Part shown: positions 56,231 through 64,000 of the stretch, piece after piece
Position numbering within the stretch: the stretch's first letter is position 1
Layout: every line of letters begins with the position of its first letter
NCBI RefSeq assembly: GCF_000425485.1
Contig: NZ_KE384384.1
Location: forward strand, 62,001 to 126,000
Length of the DNA: 64,000 bases
From: Flavobacterium tegetincola DSM 22377
GTDB lineage: Bacteria > Bacteroidota > Bacteroidia > Flavobacteriales > Flavobacteriaceae
Direction: 5' to 3'
Made by a program: the position numbers and the translations under genes
The notes under the pieces: model-generated
What the model saw: only the letters and a program-made list of their open reading frames with translations
What the model was told of the DNA's origin: nothing
Databases searched by the model: none

Positions 56231-57142
56231 CTAAAAATTAATTAATTCATCTCGCCGTGCTAAAACTTCAATCCACTCTTTTGGAATATCATTTGTTCCA
56301 TGAACTAAAACAGCCAATCCTCCCGTTACAGCTCCAGTAGTATCAGTATCACTTCCTAAATTTACTGCTTTCAAAACTGCTTCTGAATAATTTGATGAAG
56401 TTAACAGACACCAAATAGAAGCTTCCAAAGTATCGATTACATATCCTGAACTTTTGATATCATCTTCGTTAACTAAAGAAATATCTTGTTCAAGCAAGCG
56501 TTTAAATTTTTCAATTTCTTGTACATCAATCTTTGAACTTTCAAAATAATCGAGTATGTCCGTTTGTAATTCTTTGTAAGCTTGAAACTTCTCTATGCCA
56601 TCCATTATTTTCTTTGCAAATTCGAGATAATAAAAACATGCCATTATTGAACGAATATGTCCATGAGTTAATGAAGACACTTTTTTAGTCCACTCAAAAC
56701 GCTCGTTGATTTCTAAATCTTTAATGTAAATAATTAAAGGCAAAATTCGCATTAAGGAACCATTACCATTCTCTGTTTCGGCAGTTCCTCCAGCTAATTC
56801 TGGTGTGATTCCTTCTTCCAATCGTTCAATTGCCACGCGAGTTCCAATACCGATATCGAAAACCCAACCACGAGCCGTCCAATAATTATCGTTTCTCCAA
56901 GCGATGAATTTTTGAGCTAACTCACCTAAATCCAAGCCTTCTTTGATGCTTTCTGCCAAACATAAAGTCAACGAAGTATCGTCTGACCAGGTTCCTTTGG
57001 GTTGATCATGCGTTCCAAATTCTTGCATTTCCGTAACAGGATTTTCTTTGAAATAAAACCGAGGTTTGAATTCTACCGAAACTCCTAAAGCGTCGCCAGT
57101 TGCGACTCCGAGGAGGATTTTTTGGAGGTTATTTTTAGCCAT
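56231..57142 (-). CDS. ADP-ribosylglycohydrolase (DraG-like)
   Basis: The 303-residue helical protein has the DraG metal and substrate motifs: GVATGDALGVSVEF, KGTWSDDTSLTLC (the first metal-site Asp pair) and LGSDTDTTGAVTGGLAV (the second). The family removes ADP-ribose from modified arginine or other sites. Its natural target here is unknown. No ADP-ribosyltransferase gene lies nearby. It sits between a UDG-fold gene and the toxin-antitoxin modules, in a stretch that looks like accessory DNA. Confidence 0.9.
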   Translation of the reverse strand: MAKNNLQKILLGVATGDALGVSVEFKPRFYFKENPVTEMQEFGTHDQPKGTWSDDTSLTLCLAESIKEGLDLGELAQKFIAWRNDNYWTARGWVFDIGIGTRVAIERLEEGITPELAGGTAETENGNGSLMRILPLIIYIKDLEINERFEWTKKVSSLTHGHIRSIMACFYYLEFAKKIMDGIEKFQAYKELQTDILDYFESSKIDVQEIEKFKRLLEQDISLVNEDDIKSSGYVIDTLEASIWCLLTSSNYSEAVLKAVNLGSDTDTTGAVTGGLAVLVHGTNDIPKEWIEVLARRDELINF

Positions 57143-57237
57143 TTAGAAAAATTTAAAATCAGGTGTGTTATTCAACAATGATTTTTTTGTAATTGAGGTA
57201 AGTTTGTGCAGTTAATATTTAAAAATAATTCACGATA

Positions 57238-58008
57238 TTAATCACGAAAATTTTCAATATCTACACCACAGTTTTGCAACCACTCTTCATTAAGCGTATT
57301 GTAATTTACAGTTTCATTGAATAACCAATGTTTAATTAGGGTATTCATTCTCGGAGTACCGTGCAAAGAATTACCACTTGGAGTATAAATAACATAGAAA
57401 TTTCTATTTTTGGAGCAATCATTCCTTTTAATTTCATTCCAATGATTTCCCCAAATACCTTTTGGTTGTCTTGTAAAATAAATATTTTTTATTTGTGGAT
57501 TTTCACATAAATATTTAATAATTTCCTTCGTATTCCATGCTACCTCTCCTATAGCGTTTAACTCTGCTAAACCACCAATTCCTGCTATTTTGTTATCGTT
57601 GATTAAATTGTATTGAATATCATTCAAAATGACATTATCATTTGCTAGAAAATTAATTTCATTTTGATTTATCAGAACACTTGAAATTAAATCTGCAAAT
57701 GAAAACTTGAATCTTTTACATAAGTCGAACACTTCTTCAATTGTTGGATTTAATGGAAATTGTGGAGCACCATTTGGTGGCATACGTCTCTGTTGTAAGT
57801 TATAATTCCCATTAACTAAATTTTTGAAAGCGGTCCAGAAGTAATTTCTTCCATAGAAAAAATCAGCATAATTTCCATTTGGTGTTGATGGATTATTTGT
57901 TCCAATGATGAGAACTTCTGGTTTATATAAATCCGTTTTTAAAATTGCATTTTCAGCCCTAAATCCATTTTCCCAATTATGATTTAAAAATTTGTGTGAT
58001 ACTGGCAT
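57238..58008 (-). CDS. Probable uracil-DNA-glycosylase-fold protein
   Basis: The 256-residue protein shows a pattern of the UDG superfamily: PEVLIIGTNNPSTPNGNYAD followed by FFYGRNYFWTAFKNL near residues 30-65, and VIYTPSGNSLHGTPRMNTL near residue 215, which resemble motifs A and the late Ser/Asn loop. The middle is unlike common UDG families. If right, it may excise altered bases or hydrolyse a related nucleoside bond. No catalytic residue can be confirmed. It stands 95 bases before the ADP-ribosylglycohydrolase gene on the same strand. Confidence 0.6.
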   Translation of the reverse strand: MPVSHKFLNHNWENGFRAENAILKTDLYKPEVLIIGTNNPSTPNGNYADFFYGRNYFWTAFKNLVNGNYNLQQRRMPPNGAPQFPLNPTIEEVFDLCKRFKFSFADLISSVLINQNEINFLANDNVILNDIQYNLINDNKIAGIGGLAELNAIGEVAWNTKEIIKYLCENPQIKNIYFTRQPKGIWGNHWNEIKRNDCSKNRNFYVIYTPSGNSLHGTPRMNTLIKHWLFNETVNYNTLNEEWLQNCGVDIENFRD

Positions 58009-58028
58009 AGTTTTTCATTATTTAGTTA

Positions 58029-58484
58029 TTAATCTATATTTTCGTTTATTCCTTTGAGCATATCTTTTAGATCTTGGTGATTTTTGAGATTAAGTTGATA
58101 ATTAAACGTTTCTAAATACTCACAATTTTCAGAATACAAATAATGTAAATTGATAATTCCATGAAATACGTATTTTTTACCATCTTCAAAATGATTCGAA
58201 AAAAACATATTCGAGTTTGTGAGTAAAATATAAATCTCATCTCCATCTTCCTTTACTATTTCATATAAATGTTCACCGTCTAATACCATTAAAAACTTTC
58301 TACCGAGTAACTCAATTTCAAAACACATTTTTACGCTATTGTTAATATTTAAATATCTTTCCTGGTCAAAAGTTATCCTTTGAAAAGTTAGCTTATTTAA
58401 TGAGTTTCCAATTTTTAAATTACAACCATCGTAATTGCTAATAAAATCTCCATCTATTACTCCTGGTGCTAGTATTTTAACCAT
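58029..58484 (-). CDS. Hypothetical protein, 151 residues
   Basis: The beta-rich protein (FEIELLGRKFLMVLDGEHL, EDGDEIYILLTNSNMFF) has no export signal and no motif I recognise. It lies 20 bases before the UDG-like gene and 7 bases after the next minus-strand gene, so the three probably form one operon. The composition is AT-rich and resembles its neighbours. Confidence 0.55.
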   Translation of the reverse strand: MVKILAPGVIDGDFISNYDGCNLKIGNSLNKLTFQRITFDQERYLNINNSVKMCFEIELLGRKFLMVLDGEHLYEIVKEDGDEIYILLTNSNMFFSNHFEDGKKYVFHGIINLHYLYSENCEYLETFNYQLNLKNHQDLKDMLKGINENID

Positions 58485-58491
58485 AATGTTA

Positions 58492-59286
58492 TTATTTATT
58501 TAAAATATCTCTATCGCGGTCTGATAAATTTTCAATTCCAACTTTAATTATTTTATCCAAAACGTCATTAAGCGTTACTGAAATTTCTTGGTCAAACGTA
58601 AACGGTTGAATCATTTGTAGATGTTCCTCGAAATAATAGTTCCAGAAAAAATGTTCTTTGGGTTCGTTTTCCATTCGGAAACTGTAGCCTAAAATATATG
58701 CGTCGATGATAAAAATTCGAGTTAGTTTTATTTTGGTCAAATATTTGTCGCTGATGTAATTGTTTTTGAATTCTTGCAGAATCGCTTTGAATCTATCGTC
58801 CATTGGAGCAAGAATATCTTTTAAGACAAAACCCAAACCTTCCACCGAAATGGATGTTACAGAAGTGACAAAGTTGCGGTGAAAAATAAACTCATCTTCT
58901 TCATACTTTTGCAAAGCACGAAAAGCCTTTGCCGTTTTTGGCATTTTTCGTTGCATATTAAAAATCCAATCAATAAGTACACTTCGGTACAGTTCGATTT
59001 CACTTAATTGAATTGGGATTATAAATTTCAAAAGTTCCTCTGACATTCCATCTTGAAAGTCAATTTCAGGAAACGTATTTTCGTGAGAATGTGCAAAAAA
59101 ATGGTCATTGATAATGTAAACCATTTGATAGGGATTGTCGTACTCTTTCCAATTTGTCATGCAATGCCTCAAGTACATTCTTGTTGCATCTGAAGTAATA
59201 TAGTTGGTTATCAAAAACCAATTTTCAAGGTTTGCGACGTTGGAATCGCGTATATCTATCGCAATGATTTCGTGGTGTATATTCAT
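58492..59286 (-). CDS. Hypothetical helical protein, 264 residues
   Basis: The protein is helical with many aromatic residues (FFWNYYFEEHLQMIQPF) and has neither a signal peptide nor membrane helices. I recognise no family. It is the first of a run of minus-strand genes that ends with the toxin-antitoxin modules. The next gene starts 7 bases after its stop. The promoter is not clear. Confidence 0.55.
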   Translation of the reverse strand: MNIHHEIIAIDIRDSNVANLENWFLITNYITSDATRMYLRHCMTNWKEYDNPYQMVYIINDHFFAHSHENTFPEIDFQDGMSEELLKFIIPIQLSEIELYRSVLIDWIFNMQRKMPKTAKAFRALQKYEEDEFIFHRNFVTSVTSISVEGLGFVLKDILAPMDDRFKAILQEFKNNYISDKYLTKIKLTRIFIIDAYILGYSFRMENEPKEHFFWNYYFEEHLQMIQPFTFDQEISVTLNDVLDKIIKVGIENLSDRDRDILNK

Positions 59287-59443
59287 AATTATGTGGCTTA
59301 TATTGGGTGATTTTTGTAAATATAAAAACTATTTTTTGATAATCTTTGACAAACATTTATTTTTATTCAAAAAAATTATTTTAGTTAAATTTTCAAAAAA
59401 AAGACAGCCCATAACTTCCCAAAAAAGCAAAAACCTTACTCTG

Positions 59444-59538
59444 ATAACACGGATTGCAGTGAAATCCTTTTTTCTTTTTTCTTTAAAAAGAGAAAAGATT
59501 GGAACGGAAAGCCGGAACAAGTATTGCTGAAAAAGCCC
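59444..59538 (+). ncRNA. Structured intergenic element, copy D
   Basis: The left flank is ataacacggattgcagtga and the right flank is ttggaacggaaagccgga. The inner hairpin is an A/T-rich stem (arms 59473-59484 and 59487-59498, one mismatch) unlike those of the other copies in sequence. The end, ctgaaaaagcc, matches copy B. It lies 70 bases before the promoter box of the ABC-F gene, so it is not in that transcript. Confidence 0.52.
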
Positions 59539-59608
59539 AAGCGATTCGTTCCTAAAAATATTAAAAGGCGTTGCTAGAGAAAAGATTGGTTACTGCCTTG
59601 TAATGACT

Positions 59609-59616
59609 TACTTTTG
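59609..59616 (+). promoter_or_regulatory. Promoter -7 box of the ABC-F gene
   Basis: TACTTTTG matches TAnnTTTG exactly. It lies 17 bases before the GTG at 59633 and just after an in-frame ATG at 59603, so it decides the start in favour of the GTG. Confidence 0.65.
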
Positions 59617-59632
59617 CAAAAAATTTATTATT

Positions 59633-61495
59633 GTGAATTACCTTTCTGTTGAAAATATATCGAAGTCATTTGGAGAACGTACGCTTTTTAAGGACATTTC
59701 TTTTGGGATTAATAAAGACCAAAAAATTGCTTTTATAGCGAAAAATGGTTCAGGGAAAACGTCTATTATGAAAATAATTAACGGTGAAGACGAATCGGAT
59801 ACGGGTCAAGTGGTGATCAGAAAAGATATTAAGATGGCGTTTTTGTCGCAGGACAATAATTTGCAGGAGGAATTGACGATTGAGGAAAGTATTTTTGCTT
59901 CGGATAATGAGGTTTTAAAAGTGATTCACCAGTACGAAAAAGCCTTGGAACATCCGGAAGATGAGGAAGCGTACCAACGTGCTTTTGACGGAATGGATGC
60001 TCATAATGCGTGGGATTTTGAAACGCAATTCAAGCAGATTTTGTTCAAATTGAAGTTGGAAGATTTTAGTTTGAAGGTGAAAAATATGTCGGGTGGACAG
60101 AAAAAAAGACTTTCGCTTGCGATTGTTTTAATAAACCGTCCAGATTTATTGATTCTAGATGAACCTACCAACCACTTGGATTTAGAGATGATTGAATGGC
60201 TGGAAAGTTATTTTGCAAAAGAAAATATTACGTTGTTTATGGTAACGCACGACCGTTTCTTCTTGGAACGCGTTTGTAACGAAATCATCGAATTAGACAA
60301 CGGAAAATTATACCAATACAAAGGAAATTACTCGTACTATTTAGAGAAAAAAGAGGAGCGAATGGCTTCTGAAAACGCAAGTGTAGATAAAGCCCAAAAC
60401 CTTTTCAAAAAAGAATTGGACTGGATGCGTCGCCAACCAAAAGCGAGAACTACAAAATCGAAATCGCGTCAAGATGACTTTTACGTGATTAAAGAAAAAG
60501 CGGAAAGCCGTAGAAAAGAGAACCAAGTTGAACTGGAAATCAACATGGAACGCATGGGAAGTAAGATTATTGAGTTGCACAAAATTTCGAAGAAATTTGG
60601 TGATAAAGTGATTTTGGACAACTTTAGTTTTGATTTTCAACGTGGCGAACGCATTGGAATTATTGGTAAAAACGGAACGGGAAAATCGTCGTTCTTGAAT
60701 TTATTGACTGGAACGCTTCCTCTTGATAGTGGAAAAGTGGTGGTTGGTGAAACGATTAAAATTGGTTATTACACCCAAAGTGGTATCAACCCAAAACCGG
60801 GGCAACGCGTTATTGACATCATTAAGGAATACGGCGAATACATTCCGTTGACTAAAGGGAAAATCATTTCGGCTTCGCAATTGTTGGAGCGTTTTCTTTT
60901 TGACAGCAAAAAACAATATGATTTTGTTGAAAAATTAAGTGGTGGCGAATTGAAACGTTTGTATTTGTGTACGGTTTTGATTCAGAATCCTAACTTTTTG
61001 ATTCTGGATGAGCCAACGAACGATTTGGACATTGTAACGCTGAACGTTTTGGAAAGTTTCTTGCTGGATTATCCGGGTTGTTTATTGGTGGTTTCGCACG
61101 ACCGTTACTTTATGGACAAGATTGTAGATTACCTTTTTGTGTTTAGAGGCGAAGGTGTTGTGGAGAATTTTCCTGGAAATTATTCGGATTTCAGAGCCTA
61201 TGAAGACAGCGCTGATGTCCAACAAAAAGAAGACAACAAAGCGGATAAAAAAGCGTGGAAACAAAGTAATCCAACTGGAAATTTGACGTTCAACGAACAG
61301 AAAGAATACCAAAAGTTGGAACGTGAAATTAAGGATTTAGAGATTGATAAAAGCAAAATTGAACTTTTGTTTTCGGATGGAAAAGTAGCGGATAATGAGA
61401 TTGAAGGTAAAGCGAATGAACTTCAAACTATTATTACGAAAATGGAAGATAAGGAAGAAAGATGGTTTGAGTTGAGTGCGAAGATGGAGGAATAG
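59633..61495 (+). CDS. ABC-F family ATPase, Uup-like
   Basis: The protein (620 residues from the GTG) has two ATP-binding cassettes and no membrane part. Walker A: AKNGSGKTSIMKI and GKNGTGKSSFLNL. Signatures: MSGGQKKRLSLA and LSGGELKRLYLC. Walker B: LLILDEPTNHLDLEM and FLILDEPTNDLDIVT. A linker with basic residues joins them, and a C-terminal coiled coil (about 560-620) gives the Uup-like layout. Such proteins act at ribosomes or on branched DNA. I chose the GTG at 59633 because an ATG at 59603 lies in front of the promoter box. The second nucleotide site looks complete. Confidence 0.9.
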   Translation: MNYLSVENISKSFGERTLFKDISFGINKDQKIAFIAKNGSGKTSIMKIINGEDESDTGQVVIRKDIKMAFLSQDNNLQEELTIEESIFASDNEVLKVIHQYEKALEHPEDEEAYQRAFDGMDAHNAWDFETQFKQILFKLKLEDFSLKVKNMSGGQKKRLSLAIVLINRPDLLILDEPTNHLDLEMIEWLESYFAKENITLFMVTHDRFFLERVCNEIIELDNGKLYQYKGNYSYYLEKKEERMASENASVDKAQNLFKKELDWMRRQPKARTTKSKSRQDDFYVIKEKAESRRKENQVELEINMERMGSKIIELHKISKKFGDKVILDNFSFDFQRGERIGIIGKNGTGKSSFLNLLTGTLPLDSGKVVVGETIKIGYYTQSGINPKPGQRVIDIIKEYGEYIPLTKGKIISASQLLERFLFDSKKQYDFVEKLSGGELKRLYLCTVLIQNPNFLILDEPTNDLDIVTLNVLESFLLDYPGCLLVVSHDRYFMDKIVDYLFVFRGEGVVENFPGNYSDFRAYEDSADVQQKEDNKADKKAWKQSNPTGNLTFNEQKEYQKLEREIKDLEIDKSKIELLFSDGKVADNEIEGKANELQTIITKMEDKEERWFELSAKMEE

Positions 61496-61625
61496 GGTTT
61501 TATATTATCAAAGAATGCTGTTGGCTGATTAAATATTGACTTTAAAATAATTTTGCAGATACAAAACTATTTTAAAGTCAAAACTTAAATAAACATATTG
61601 TGGCAATTGTGAATGTTAGGTGCTT

Positions 61626-63706
61626 TTAAATTACACTATTTTCAAGTTCTCTAACTCTGTCCACAGTTATTTCTAATCTTGTAGCAAACCTATTTAGAAT
61701 TCTCCTTTCCTTTTCAGAAATTTCTCCATCATTTAAAAATTCTTTATATTCATCTATATATTCTTGTTCATTTTGTGAATAATTATTTGAAATTTCATTT
61801 TCCAGAATTTTGCTCTTTCATCAGAAATTTTTAATTTGTCTTTTAATCTATTTAAAATTCTTCTTTCTTTTTCATCAATTATTCCATCATCTTCGAGCAT
61901 AAAAATGACTTCCTCTTTATATTGATTTTCTGCATCAGAAAATGTAGAGCTTTCTACAAAGGAAATTGTACTTTCCTCATTCTCTAAAAGATTTTCTAAC
62001 GACTCAAACTCTACAAATATTTCCCACTCAATTGATTCACTTTCATCTATAGTGTTTTTAATAAAAGTATCTCTATTTAAATTAACATCAGAAAAAAAAG
62101 TTTTGAGTCCAACTTTTAAATTTGATTTCTCGTTGTTACTTATTGAATGAGTGCTTTTTGAACTAATTATGTCGTGATGACTCAAAATATTTCCATTAAT
62201 TCTTTGTTGATATATTCGATGCCAAGATGTTTCGTGTGGATACCATAAGAGATTTCCGGGCACATAAGGTTTTTTTGTAGGATTATAATTTTGCGTTCTA
62301 ATTCTAGAAGTTTTTGAATCCTCTTTCTTATCAGAATCTCTATTATTTTCGTAATCAGCTTCAATTGTATTTTTTATTACTTTTTTTCCTAATCCAATTG
62401 AACCGCCAGTTTTTTTGTTATCAATTTCGGTTGTAGTTTTCTCATTTTCTTTAATCACTTTGATTGTCATTGATTTTGCTCCTAAACATTGAATAAAATA
62501 TGAAAACTCTTCAAATCTATCATTAAACAAATCCGCTTCAAAACTACTGTATGGCAAATAACTTTCTTTTAAATATGGGTGTCCAACGTAAATTTCTTCT
62601 TTTTTTGGATGAGTTAATGGAAATTTAATATCAACTGGTAAATTTGATTTATCTAAAACAATGAAAGAATCTGATGGACTTATTTTAACCTCATCATAAA
62701 TTAAAATCATTTTTCTCTTATCATATTGTAAATTGTTAAATGATTCCGTAAACTTATTATATGAATAATTAATCTTATCATTTAAATCGCTTTTAATCTC
62801 AATTTCCTGAGTGTTTTCAGACGCAAAATAATAATTTTCTAATGACTTATAGTAGTTTCCCAATTCATCAAAAATTTCTGCCTTTAATTCAAACAATCTA
62901 AAATTCCAATCCTCATAGCCTTCTGAAACATCATTTTTAATGATTCGTTCTTCCAAAAATTTTAATGCCTCTTGATTCTTTTTGAGTCCTTTTAAACATC
63001 TTGAGTGATGATAAACTAAAAAATAATAAATTATAGAATTTTCCTCTTTCACCAGATTTAAGTCAAAATTTTCATTAATTAAATTAATTACGTTTTGAAA
63101 ATCTTCTTCTATAGTTTTAGTCCTGATATTATCAATTAATAAATTTAATTCATCATCATCGCTATCTAAAAATTTTTTTCTGCTTTCTAAAATCTTATTA
63201 ATTAAATTAACAAATTCTAAACTATCCTTTTCGCTTTTTAATAGTAAATAGTCAGTTAGTACTTTAGTAATTTCATTATCTATATTAGAAAAAAATCGAA
63301 TCAAATAATGTTTTATAGTTTGACCTTTTTCATCGGTGTCTTCGTGGAAACAATGCACATCAACTTCATCAATTTCATCCCAATAGATGTCAATAATAGC
63401 ATCCTCACCTTTAGACCATCCCTTACTTTCAATGATATGACGTATTGATATTCTATCTTCTAAAAAAATTGTAGACCAAATTTCATTTTTAGATGCCGAC
63501 CAAAAATCTCCTTCAGTGAAAGATTGAGAAAATCTAGCATATAAAATTGCAGTATTTCTATCCAAATTATTTATTTCTCTTATTTTAAAAAGTTCATCTT
63601 TTGCTATATTTAATAAACTTCCATTTTGATAAAAAAATATTTCTGACCCATCAGTTGAAATAACATTATTGTTTATTTCGTTTATTATAATTTCTTTTGC
63701 GTTCAT
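61626..63706 (-). pseudogene. Large helical-repeat protein gene with a C-terminal frameshift
   Basis: From the ATG at 63706 the protein has an N-terminal domain (residues about 1-170) with no known name. A helical region about 220-310 resembles TPRs (KNQEALKFLEERIIK, KAEIFDELGNYYKSLENYY). A middle segment has HPKKEEIYVGHPYLKESYLP and FSYFIQCLGAKS, then charged linkers. A repeat with DG-II-DEKERRILNRL follows. At a four-A run (plus T at 61808-61811) the frame shifts by -1. Restoring it gives ILENEISNNYSQNEQEYID, a second copy of the repeat with DGEISEKERRILNRF, and a stop at 61626-61628. As it stands, translation stops at 61754 after 650 residues. Sequence error or true inactivation are both possible. 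Confidence 0.55.
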
Positions 63707-63726
63707 TTATATTACTTAATATTATT

Positions 63727-63978
63727 TTAAAGTGTAGGAGAGTGTTTGCCTTTTCCAACTCCATTTGGATGCCGATGACAAGAGTTTGCTGTTAATCCTG
63801 AAATAGAAGATGAAGATGTTCCGCAATATTTACAGCTATATTGAGTTTTTTCACTTCCTTCATAAAGTTTATGTTTTCCTTTTCCAGGCCCTAAAGGATG
63901 TCGATGACAGGAATTGGCAGTTAGACTTGCGATAGTCGAACTTTTTGTTCCACAATATTCACAGTAGTAGTTTGGCAT
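63727..63978 (-). CDS. Small protein with two zinc-finger-like repeats
   Basis: The 83-residue protein is two copies of one unit: CEYCGTKSSTIASLTANSC with HRHPLGPGKGKH, and CKYCGTSSSSISGLTANSC with HRHPNGVGKGKH. Each unit has a CxxC pair and a later C-HR-H group, which suits one zinc ion per unit. The two units are joined by KLYEGSEKTQYS. It lies 20 bases in front of the large helical-repeat gene on the same strand and probably shares its transcript. Its job is unknown; binding of nucleic acid or protein are options. Confidence 0.7.
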   Translation of the reverse strand: MPNYYCEYCGTKSSTIASLTANSCHRHPLGPGKGKHKLYEGSEKTQYSCKYCGTSSSSISGLTANSCHRHPNGVGKGKHSPTL

Positions 63979-64000
63979 ATTTTAGCATTTATTTAGTTGA

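Noticed and set aside
59204..59530. Plus-strand open frame of 108 codons
   Set aside because: It overlaps the start of a minus-strand gene and part of element copy D. Composition is not protein-like.

Overview
The window looks like a chromosomal segment of a member of the Flavobacteriaceae (Flavobacterium or a close relative). The DNA is AT-rich. Many genes are preceded by the Bacteroidota -7 promoter box TAnnTTTG. Lineage markers include the gliding-motility isomerase GldI, two giant proteins ending in a type B (gliding-motility-associated) type IX secretion C-terminal domain, the bacillithiol enzyme BshC, a ProS ending in tyrosine, and the small DUF4295 protein beside rpmG, rpmB and ftsY. 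No rRNA, integrase, insertion sequence or CRISPR array was found.

Layout. 1-2.6 kb: three peptidyl-prolyl isomerase genes in a row (GldI, cut by the window edge, then two cyclophilin-FKBP fusions). 2.7-8.5 kb: a sparse, decaying stretch with a TlpA-like thioredoxin protein, a secreted FISUMP-domain protein, two broken genes and a cluster of palindromic repeats. 8.5-13.4 kb: two small unknown proteins, PurM, an aspartic protease with a PDZ domain, and an aminotransferase. 13.7-18.7 kb: a 1666-residue secreted Ig-repeat protein. 18.8-27.4 kb: housekeeping genes (folE, cysS, yidD, lgt, a SpoU methyltransferase, typA, rpsT, three tRNA-Glu genes, proS). 27.5-40.7 kb: cell-envelope proteins, rimO, a radical SAM protein, a second giant secreted protein, bshC and ndk. 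40.8-49.5 kb: a mostly minus-strand block with a DUF721 protein, a tandem pair of outer-membrane-type proteins, ftsY, DUF4295, rpmG, rpmB, cinA, an Hpt protein, an FAH-family enzyme and an exonuclease. 50-54.7 kb: a 2-oxoacid dehydrogenase E2 subunit, a glycosyltransferase and an S15-type hydrolase.

54.8-64 kb is accessory: two tandem ParE-like toxin-antitoxin modules (one toxin frameshifted), an ADP-ribosylglycohydrolase, a probable uracil-DNA-glycosylase-fold protein, two unknown proteins, a Uup-like ABC-F ATPase, and an AT-rich pair made of a small double zinc-finger protein and a large, apparently frameshifted helical protein with two DG-ER repeats at its C-terminus.

The most interesting non-coding signal is a structured element present four times in the same orientation (near 19.5, 30.1, 50.0 and 59.5 kb). 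Its flanks are conserved, but each copy has a different central hairpin sequence that still base-pairs, which points to selection on structure. Two copies lie upstream of the promoters of the next gene, so the element is unlikely to be an ordinary leader switch. All functions are inferred from reading the sequence; no database search was run.
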